Assembly (NCBI GenBank): GCA_963691815.1
Contig: OY829667.1
Span: 19,063,691-19,127,690 of the forward strand
Direction: 5' to 3'
Length of the DNA: 64,000 bases
Origin: Echiichthys vipera
Lineage: Eukaryota > Chordata > Actinopteri > Perciformes > Trachinidae
How positions within the stretch are numbered: the first letter of the stretch is position 1; each line of letters begins with the position of its first letter. The notes beneath the pieces were generated by a model. That model was not told the origin of the DNA. It saw only the letters and a program-made list of their open reading frames with translations, and searched no databases. The position numbers and the translations under genes were made by a program. Shown one piece after another: positions 49,945-59,070 of the stretch.

Positions 49945-50330
49945 TACTTGACCTCTTTTAGCATACTGAGATTTGCTCGTTATGATAAATCATCAGATGA
50001 ACAATTTTTTTTTAGAGTTACAATATTTAAGTCCTATAAACCTATCTCTTGGGATTTGAGCTTTGAAAATGTGCTTATTGCTTATTTGTGTGCATGCTTT
50101 GGAGTGCCAATTTCTCATTTCTATTGTGTCTTTTTGCACAACCATTCCAAAGCTCCTCCATCTGGCACACGCATCATTAAATTACCGGGCCCAATCTGCA
50201 GCAAGCATACTGGCAATTGCCCACTGTGGCATATTAGATGGCAGTTCAACAGTCTTTTGCAAATGTGCCAAATTCCATTTTGTTTGGAGTACACTGCCAG
50301 CCAAAGAGAGAGAGGAAGTAAGAGCATGAG
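49945..50330. other. Unique-looking noncoding sequence, candidate conserved element
   Basis: It resembles none of the repeats seen here. The part at about 50140-50300, with ACGCATCATTAAATTACCGG and CTGGCAATTGCCCACTGTGG, has homeodomain-type TAAT cores. No coding exon is plausible. Confidence 0.25.
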
Positions 50331-51214
50331 AGAGTGAAGAGGAGAAGAGTGAATCAATGTGTGTGAGAGAGAGCGGGAGAGAGAAACAAAAAACAAAACA
50401 GCACCGCTCTCATTGGCCGGACCAGACTACCCAGCCAAGCCTGACACCTCATCTCAAAGCATCAAAGCATGATGGAAAAATACCAGTGTCCACAGTGTGT
50501 ATGTGTGTGTCTGCTGTGACCAGACAGTGTTTTCACTACAAATGCCCTTACAGCTCACATGGCCCATTGGAACATGTCTAGCATTTCTGTTTTAGCCTCT
50601 ACAAACCAACAACTCCCCTAAGGGACTGACTGGCCAACCCCCTCCAATCCCCTCTCTTAATTCATCAAAAGACAGCACTTAAACACACACAACACAAGCT
50701 ACGAGTAGTGGGAAAGGGCCTAATAATAATAATACATAAAGTACAGTCACAACACCAAAGTAAGGACACAGAATGAAGTTGTGTTATACAAATGTGTTTT
50801 CTAATTTTTATTAAATTGTCATCCTTTCGTCATACTGACATGAATTGCTATGTTATTTGTAGAGTTAAGGATAAAGAAACCTCAACAGTGCCCTTGTAGA
50901 GGAGCCTCTTTTCTATAGACACCTTGTTTATCCAGGAATACCAAGTGCAGAAGTACTGAGCATCTCTGTACTTCCCATTATCCCTGTGAAAACTGACAGT
51001 TACACCCTGTTACACCAGACATGTTTCAGTAAAACTATTAAGTTCCCCTCCTCACACAAGCCATTTTCTTTAAATCTATGTTGCTATCTACGCTTGCTAA
51101 ATAACGGCATGTACTTCTGTAGATCACTGTATTGCAGGTGTAGATTACTCTATTGAATACACTTTTAAGCATTATGTTAACAGAAAACGTGACAGAAACA
51201 TATCCAGTGCTTTA

Positions 51215-51840
51215 TGGTCTGTTCACACCAAACACGAAGTGTTTTCGAACAGAGTTATTACATACAGTACAAGGACAATGTGAAGTCATGAACACATGCA
51301 AATTCATGCCAGGCGATAGAAGATGTGGTGAAAAACTCGAGAAATTCACTGCGAAAGCCTATCCGTGTTGAGATAGCAAAGCCCCGATTATTCTAAAGTC
51401 CATTCAGAAAACAAGACTGCTTGTCGACTTGAGGACATACCTAACAAAGAATGAATTCAGGCTTTTTACAAATTGGCATAATGATGTGATCATTTTGGCA
51501 CACCTTTGATATGTTCATTCCAATTAAATCACAGCAAAATCTGTATTTTAAAAAGCGCTGTAAGCGACAATCTTCCAGATGTATTTACTGGAGAAGGTGT
51601 TGAAATTCACCAAGCTTTGTATGCCTCAGTATAATGTCATTAACCCAGACACAACGACATTTGTGTTTCTGACATATCTGAGACTTCCATAACAGATATA
51701 AAGCACCAACTGTGGTTTTTCCGGCTATGGTTGATGACCGAAAGTAACGTTTTTGCCAAGAGTTTTACAATGGCGCGTCTGAATTAGAATGTAAGAAACG
51801 TAACATAAAAGTTAGCTTCGTGTTTGGTGTGAACACAGCA
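51215..51840. mobile_element. Inverted-repeat element with TTA target duplication
   Basis: The left end TGGTCTGTTCACACCAAACA and the right end, inverted as TGCTGTGTTCACACCAAACA, share GTTCACACCAAACACGAAG. TTA flanks it at 51212-51214 and 51841-51843. It is 626 bp with no recognised open frame, and is consistent with a PIF/Harbinger-type MITE. Confidence 0.75.
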
Positions 51841-52172
51841 TTAGACTTGCTTACTACTGTGGGACTGCCTGTTCTCTTTTGGAGTGTTATCAGCATTGCA
51901 ACGGCACTCCAATGGTGCTCCTGTAGCATTTAGCAGCCACGTCTAGTATTGTTATCATCATTGTTTTAGAATGACCTTTAGTATGTAGACATGTCTCATG
52001 TTCACAAGTAGGAGGTAAAAACTGTTTAAAAATGTTAAGAATGCTAGATCTTGAAATAAATTTAGTTTTCAAAACGTTTCATCATTTTGTCACTTTTTTG
52101 GACAAATTGGGTAAGATTTTACTTAAGGCTCTGTAACATATCCTTTCTCACAACTCTTCTCGAGTTCCCATC

Positions 52173-52919
52173 TTGGCATTTGTGCTTCATTGTTCTAGCC
52201 TTCTCCACATGGAGAGTGCAGTTATGTTTGCAGTTTGCACCTTGGGTCCTACCAGGTTGCTGGACTCTGTTTCTGGTGACCTGGTCCTGAGTACGTGTTC
52301 TTGTGTTTTGACTCTTGGTAACTTGGTACAAGTCCAGCTCCCTCTATGGTCATCTGTCTGCCAGTGGAACACACATAACCCATCTTTCCTTTGCTCTTCC
52401 ATAACCCCTACATGCTGCACTCTGGAAGGCCCCTATATAGATGCACTCATTGGTGGTTCTCAGGACACTGGCCTTGATAGTCACTTAGCCCCAGCCATTC
52501 TATCTTGGGGTTGCACAGTCTCTGCATATTGGACATCAGTTGGAATCCTTCCTTCTTGCTTTGATAGGAACTTCCAGGGATTGGTGTTTGCAATTGTCCT
52601 GCATTGGCCACACTGGATATAGTTATTTCTGTTGATGTGGCTCTTCAGTACAGTCCTGCAAATTCTCTTTGCCTGCCATGCTTCAGGGCCTCTTTGTTAT
52701 TTTGAAATCCTTAAGTATAAGGCTGCCCTGTGTGTCTGTGTGGCCATCTGTTCGTTCAACCCAGTCAGTCCCAGTAATCCTGTCTCTCTTTTTTTGCAAC
52801 CATGCGTCCACAATTGGGCAGCTGTGGTCCATGCAGAAGAGGAGGCTAATAGTAGACCCATTCTTGAACCTGTGCTCATAATTGCAACTCAAAATACCCA
52901 ACTCGGAAGGTTGAACTAA
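52173..52919 (+). other. Long open stretch interrupted by one stop, unidentified
   Basis: A frame open for about 249 codons except for one TAG at 52620-52622. The translation is Leu-, Ser- and Cys-rich, starts MAFVLHCSSLLHMES, and has no family I recognise. It could be the shadow of an old transposon on the other strand. The absence of splice sites at its ends and the odd composition argue against a real gene. Confidence 0.2.
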
Positions 52920-53859
52920 TGCAGAAAAGTAGCAGGTACAGTGGTTGCCTTGCTATATGCTTTTGGAAATCGAGTGTAGTTCTTCACTTTACTTGATGCT
53001 TCAAAGGCAGATAGATAGCTAGAGGGAAAGACAAAGGCTACATTGTTTTTAGTGTGTGCCTGGTATTCTGTATATGCGTCTGATTGCGAGTAGCATTATT
53101 TGGAAGTGAAGTAGAAAAAATATTTGGTGAGTGATATGCATGTGGAGGCTCTATTATTACAATTCAAACGAGATCATGTCTTACTGACCTTCCAGAGTGC
53201 CAGGCATTCAAGAATGGATGTGTGTTCCATTGAATTGAAAGCTTTCTTGTTGTCACTCCAGGCAGTACTCCAGACTGGGGCTCAGTCTACAGTTTCAGTT
53301 TCAGTTTTCCTTTCTATGCTGACACATGCTGTGTTCATTGAGCTTGGTTTCTAAGGCACCAAAGAATTCAATGGTTCCAGGTTATACACTGGGGATCAAA
53401 GTTAGAGAACAAATTATAAATACTTGATTTATTCTAAAATACTGTGGCTATACCAATGCTGTACTAGCATGTTTCTTTTTTTAAATAACCAAGGCAACAA
53501 AAACCTTCATTTAGTGAAAAAAACACTGAGCAAAATTAGAGAACAGTAACCAGCAACCAATGTTTTCTTCTCTTGGATTCAAAAATGAACAGGAAGTGTA
53601 GAGGCCACAGCTTTGAATAACTTCAGCACATCTGCGTCCACAGGACATCACTAGTTTCTCACACTGCTCCATTCTTCTTCCGTCTCTCTCACAGTTCAGT
53701 AACTGCAGTGGGTGTCTTAGACATTACTTTGTTTCCAAAGATTTTCCAGAGATTATCTATGGGGTTTAGAGCGGGACTCTGGGCTGGACATCTCATTGTT
53801 TCAATATTCTTAGCTTCAAGGAACTGCTTCACCTGTTTTGCAGTGTGACAGGGGACATT

Positions 53860-54637
53860 GGAACTCATTTATCAAACGAACGTATGGCAGAAAAACGTGC
53901 GTACAACCATTTCCTGGCAAACTTCGGCATTTATCAATATGGACGTGAGCGGGCAATTCTTTTGTATTTCAAAACAGCTCGGCTCCAGACCCCCGCGACC
54001 CCGACAGGGACAAGCGGTTGAAGTTGTATGAATGAAAAGGAAAGCGCACTGCAGAGCCAAAGTCATCTCCTCGGTTAGTGGCTACCCCCGATAAATTGAT
54101 TTAAATCAAACAAGGTATCAGATGGTGAAAAAGGTTATCCTCTGACGGGATACCTAATAACCCCGCTGGAAAACCCACCTACAGAGCAGGAACGCAGGTC
54201 CGGCAGTGCGCACCCATGCACACGGGTCACAGTGGAGCGCTGCTTCGGGTTGACTGCCTCCGTTATTCTTTTCCATACAGCGTTTTTATGGGCCCCTTTT
54301 ATTCCACTCTTAAGACTGCCAAAAAGCACGTCCTTATTTCGCTCCATCTCGGATGTCAGGATGCCGATCTCTGTGTCGGAAGAGTTTCTTTTCTAACCAG
54401 CGTTCTTCCTCTCCATGTTTGACCTCAGTGGGCGAGGCCTCCAAAACAGGAATATTTAAGGGCGTAACGTGTTAATGACGATCAAATTCAGCCGCCGCAT
54501 TCATCAAGGCCCGCTCATTCGTACGCTGAGATTGTTCAGATATGAATGTTTCATAAATCCCATGTGGGTCCTTTCCTACGACCAATTCTGCGCTCAGATC
54601 TGCGCCCGTTTTCACGCAAGATTGATAAATGAGGGCC
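53860..54637. mobile_element. Nested inverted-repeat element with ATT target duplication
   Basis: The ends are inverted: GGAACTCATTTATCAA at the left and, complemented, GGCCCTCATTTATCAA at the right. The element is bounded by ATT at 53857-53859 and 54638-54640. Restoring one ATT gives continuous Tc1 sequence (ACATTGTCTTGCATGAAA), as in the other Tc1 copy. Its 778-bp interior contains a SINE tail fragment at 53979-54036. Superfamily unassigned. Confidence 0.85.
53979..54036 (+). repeat. SINE 3' tail fragment inside the nested element
   Basis: GCTCGGCTCCAGACCCCCGC, then GGGACAAGCGGTTGAAGTTG and TATGAATGAA, matches the tail of the 6159-6511 SINE. Confidence 0.75.
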
Positions 54638-55839
54638 ATTGTCTTGCATGAAAATTGCATCTGCTTGGGAAACGATTGCAGTGAAGGTGTTGCATGTTGA
54701 TGAAGGAGGTTCACATAAACATTTGCATTCACCCTGACATGTAGCTGTACAAGAGGCCCAACTCCTACTGCAGAAACCACCCCCCAAACCATGACACTAC
54801 CTCCTCCAAATGGAACTGACTTCTTTACACACTTTGGGTTCAGTCTTTCCCCAGTCCTACGCCCAACAAAATGTTTCCACCAGACCCAAATAAAGTGAAC
54901 ATCCTCTCATCACTGAAGTCACTCTGGACCAGTTCTCCTCGGTCCACACAACATGCTCCTCAGCAAAGGCAAGTCTGGCCTTTTTATTCTTTCTGCTGAT
55001 GAGAGGTTTGGTCACTGCAGAGTGGCTTCCAGTCCAAATTGTCTTAAATCGTGAGACACTGTTTGCAGAGACATATCCTTGCCCTGTTCAGTACTGAACT
55101 GGTGAGCAACTCCAGCTGCAGTGTTGAACTGATTCCCCATTGAGAGTCTTCTCATCATCCTGTCCTCTCGTGCACTTGTTTTACGTGGACGACCGGCTTT
55201 TTTGAGGGACTTATATGAATCTGTGTCCTTGTAAAGGACGACCTGCTGTCTCAGGGTTTCAGTCTCCTTAGAGCAGCTCACCATCTTACAAAGTAACTAG
55301 GAGAGCTGCAGATAAACAGGGGGTGACCAACAAGCAGTATTAGAAAGTGTCTAATTTTGCTCAGTGTTTTTATCACAAAATAAAGGTTTGGTTAATTTAA
55401 AAAAAAGAATGCTAGTACAGCAGTGGTATAGCCACAGCTGATTTTCTATCAAATTCTGAACAATAAAAAATAACATTTTAGAATAATTCAATCATTCAAA
55501 CTTTGTTCTCTAATTTTGATCTCCATTGTAGATTAGTAGTTTGATAGTTGGATGGTAATCTTTCTTGTCATAGTATTTTGGCCACAGTTTCTGGTATTGT
55601 TTTAATGCAGCTAGCAGCACTTGAAGTCCCTGTTTAGTAGTCTTGGAAACCTGAGTTTTGGATATTCAATTGAATGGTTACAGTAGCCAGGACCTGCGTG
55701 TCTTTGAGCTAGCTTTCTAACTCTGTGTTGGACTTAAAGTACAATTTGTAGTCTCTTGCCTATTGTACTTGACATCTGTAATAGCTAGGGCTGGGTATTT
55801 TTTTCATAATTATTTGTCATCAGTGCCAATACAAAACAT

Positions 55840-56025
55840 TTAATTTTCGTCCACTTATCTGGGGCCGGGTCCTGGGCAGGCTATGCAGAGTATTCCAAAC
55901 ATCCCACTCTCCAGCATTGCCTTCCAGCTGCTCGTGCGGGACCTCGGGGCGTTCCTAGGCCAGACATGATATATAATCTCTCCAGCATGTTCTTGGTCTA
56001 CCCCGCAGTGACTACTTCTCACCTT
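55840..56025 (-). repeat. Non-LTR retrotransposon fragment
   Basis: CCACTTATCTGGGGCCGGGT, TTCCAGCTGCTCGTGCGGGA, CGTTCCTAGGCCAGACATGA and CTCTCCAGCATGTTCTTGG are parts of a very common fish LINE; related sequence occurs at 59620-59905. The coding orientation is minus. Confidence 0.65.
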
Positions 56026-56033
56026 ATACCTAA

Positions 56034-56887
56034 CCGTGCATTCACACCAAAAGCGATGGGGGCGATAAAAACATCAAACTGCCATTCAAAATTAATATAA
56101 AGGACGCAATGACACGCGATGCCGCTTCGGGCGACCCATTCTGAGCGATAAGAGCGATGCGATGAAGGGATGAAGCGTCCATCATGTCTATCGCCTCATC
56201 GTGTGTGTCGCTTGAAGTTGAAAAATTTTAACTTTTCAAGCAACATCGCATGAAGCTGTGCCGCGACAGCCAATCAGTGTTGAGATTGCGGTAAGCGTCA
56301 TCAAAGTTCTCGGTGAAACATCCAGGGGCTCACCGGGCTCAACAAAGCCGCCATTGTTGCAGTCCATTGGGGGAAACCAGACTGTTCCTGTGGATATAAT
56401 ATAATGGATATAACTACGAACTGTGGATGGTAGCGACGTGCCTTTAGGCATCTAGTCTGCCAGAAATCCAGAAAAAGGGGAAGAAGAAGAAGAAGAAGAA
56501 GAAGAAGAAGAAGAAGAAAGCCGTCAATGCATGGTGAAGCGTATCCCGGTCTGATCTACCGGAGACCGGGCAGCACCTGTATGGCTACGGAGGTTAAATC
56601 ACTGACGGCCTGATCTCACTACAACACAACAGCTCTTTTAAGAGCCACACATTTAATCTGAGAGCTCAATTCTGTTCTTTTTAGAAGCAATCAGATCCCT
56701 GTTAGCACTAGCATAACGTCCATTTAGCATAACAGTAGAGTAGGCTGAGCCGGGGGTTAGCTTCAGTTAGCTAGCCGCCTTGGCTGCTTCCTGCTATAGA
56801 CGCAAATGAAGCGATGATCACAATGTGACAAATGTGAGCAAGCGACGTGATATAATTGCCTCCATCGCTTTTGGTGTGAATGCACAC
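56034..56887. mobile_element. PIF/Harbinger-like nonautonomous element with TAA target duplication
   Basis: The inverted ends share GTGCATTCACACCAAAAGCG and continue ATGG. TAA flanks it at 56031-56033 and 56888-56890. The outermost two bases differ (CC versus GT). A minus-strand frame (56451-56236, starting MPKGTSLPSTVRSYIHYI) runs 71 codons, but I do not recognise it. A GAA array lies at 56480-56520. Confidence 0.8.
56480..56520. repeat. (GAA)n microsatellite
   Basis: About 13 trinucleotide units inside the 56034-56887 element. Confidence 0.95.
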
Positions 56888-56899
56888 TAAGGCAAAGCC

Positions 56900-58840
56900 C
56901 AGTCACTCTGCAGAGGAAAATAATTTTGGCCACAATTTATGTTTATGGATGTCCAAGGCAGTGCACTCCTTCTCATCTATTAGGGCACCTGCAGCCTGGT
57001 AACCAGATGAATTCGCCAAGCTCATGTTTAATTTGCTTCGGCACATACGCCTGGCTCCTCCTTTTCAAACATATTTCCAGCCATCCAGGCCCTGGGCAGT
57101 CCAATAAGAACCGTTTATCTCAAGTGCGTGGGTAACACAGCAATTGACAGAGGATCATAATGCTGGCAAACTTACCAGGCTCACGAAACTCAGATAACAC
57201 TGTCAAACTAGGCAGTACTGGTATTTAAGTGTCCTGTTCAGCTGAAATTTAACTAAGCTTATGACCCAAATGTTAATGTAGATCTTTCACACATTATTCC
57301 TTCCCAATAAAATAGATAATTGGCAGGTAAAAAGAAGCAGAGAATAAATCTGTTATTTTAATGCAAACAGATGTTAATGCCTACATGACATATGGAATCA
57401 CATTAACCAAAATTGGATGGCAACACCTTTCAAGCACTTTTGAAACTCATGTCAACAAAATTTGTTCAATATTCGGAAACTATTGAGAATTGATCATACC
57501 CAGCCCTACCTGTTATGTTATCTTGTTTTATCTTATCATATTGTAACAGTTTTTTGTATCGCTTCTTATGTTGCATGTTTTCTTTTTGCACAAGCTTGTT
57601 TTGTTTGTTTGATCACAGTGTACTGCATCATGTGTTAATGCATTGTACCTCAACTTAATTAAATGCAAATATCTTCATAAGCATCGTGTTTTTGTTTTCC
57701 TCAGTTCGCAGCCCTAACACCTGGCATCTGCTCACTCTTTTTTTTGTCCAATATTACTTTGATTTGGTTAGCGCCTACAAAATGTTTGCTGAATTTTGTG
57801 CATCCACTCCAATAACCCTCACCCCGTCCAAATGCTTAACACACAAGTACTATCTTATAATGTATCATATATAGATCTACAGTATTGTGGGCTCTTAGGG
57901 CATAACTGATGAAACAAATTCACAAGTTCACAGTTTTCTCCGTTTTATCCCGGCTATTCCATTCTGTGAATTCTTTAGCCAGGTTCTGGACAAATACCAG
58001 TGTTTGTAATGTGGAGTGGGTATCAGAGGGTATTAGTGTGCGGATTAGGGGGCTGAAGGTATGGATTTACAGGATTTATGGGAAAAGACATAGGGATCAA
58101 GATAGGTGCCAGTCTTTCACTTCCTGTGTCTGTTGTCATTTATCTGTTTTGTCCCATGTTTCTGTCTTCTTCTACCTCTTCAGCCCGTCTCATCTGTGGT
58201 TTGTTTCCTTCTGTATTGCATTTTTTTTGCACTCCGATCCATTCATCCACCTTTCCCTGCACATGTCTATATACTGTACACTTTACCATTATCTTTTCTT
58301 CTTACCTATCCCTTAATCTATTTTACCTTATCTCCCCTTGCAGTCGTCTGTGTTTGGTTCCCTTTTGTTCAGTTTTTTGGGGTTCTCAGTTCAAAATGTG
58401 GTCGTCCTTAGTTGTGTGTATGGTTACTCTTCCCGCCCTGCAAGTTATTAATTCCTGTACCATTCTCATCCCTTTCCCTCCTGTTTCTTTTTCGGTTACA
58501 TATCTTTTAACTAAAACCTAAGAGGGTCTAATTACAATTGGCAATGCTTTATGCCTAGATAAAGATTATACATTAATGCTTAGGCTTCTGTATTGGATGT
58601 CTGTATTTTGTAATTTGGGAAATAAGGCCTATTTTCTAAAAATATGTTGTACAAAGGCTATGCTTTACCACTGCTACTGCTTGTTGTGCCTTTGAATCAG
58701 AAGATGTGCATTTTACATTTCCGCACCTAACAGAATTTTCCTCCTGACAGGGAGCCCACGGACACTCTTGAGCTCTCCTACATCCTGTTTTAAGAAAATG
58801 TATACAATCGACATTAACCTGTCCTCCACTTTGTATCTTA
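56900..58840. other. Sequence upstream of hisat coding exons
   Basis: Includes a pyrimidine-rich tract at 58130-58520, over which three overlapping open frames of 100-147 codons are probably chance. If the CpG-rich segment at 29740-29992 is the hisat first exon, all of this is intron. Confidence 0.4.
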
Positions 58841-58854
58841 TCAGTTATTTCAAG

Positions 58855-59070
58855 ATGAAGATTGATACCAGCCTGACTATGCTCCAGCTCCCAGAGGCTC
58901 TGTCCCAGGCAGGCCTTCAGTTCTCTGTGGCCACTGAGGAAGACTTCGACGAGATCATGGCTATGAGTCAGGACATCTACGGAGGCCTTGACTACCTGCC
59001 AACTAGATACACCAGTTGGCTGCAAGAGACCAACCGCACAGTCATTTTGGCCCGCAAACAGGGAAAAGTG
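58855..59070 (+). CDS. hisat: hisat coding exon 1
   Basis: 72 codons, ATG to AAA GTG | GTAAGT. It encodes EEDFDEIMAMSQDIYGGLDY and LPTRYTSWLQETNRTVILAR. The candidate acceptor at about 58843 makes this an internal exon with a few nucleotides of 5'UTR. Confidence 0.92.

Larger units (their letters stand above)
53387..55528 (-). mobile_element. Tc1/mariner-like element, transposase relic, interrupted by a nested element
   Basis: The inverted ends are TA|CACTGGGGATCAAAGTTAGAG (TA at 53385-53386) and, inverted, CAATGGAGATCAAAATTAGA (TA at 55529-55530). On the minus strand the frame from about 55284 begins MVSCSKETETLRQQ and reads KKAGRPRKTSAREDRMMRR and then VSHDLRQFGLEA. This is the paired helix-turn-helix N-terminus of a Tc1 transposase, followed by a broken catalytic region; no intact DDE enzyme is present. 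An element inserted at 53860-54637 splits it. Confidence 0.88.

Noticed and set aside
55012..55284. Intact Tc1 transposase gene
   Set aside because: Only the N-terminal DNA-binding half is open; the catalytic part is broken by stops, a frameshift and the nested element.
57909..58521. Overlapping open frames of 101-147 codons before hisat
   Set aside because: They fall in a pyrimidine-rich tract, have no recognised similarity, and overlap one another in different frames.
58768..58854. Upstream in-frame ATGs (58768, 58798) as the hisat start
   Set aside because: The known teleost protein starts MKIDTSL, and an acceptor-like site lies between these ATGs and 58855; the upstream residues look intronic.
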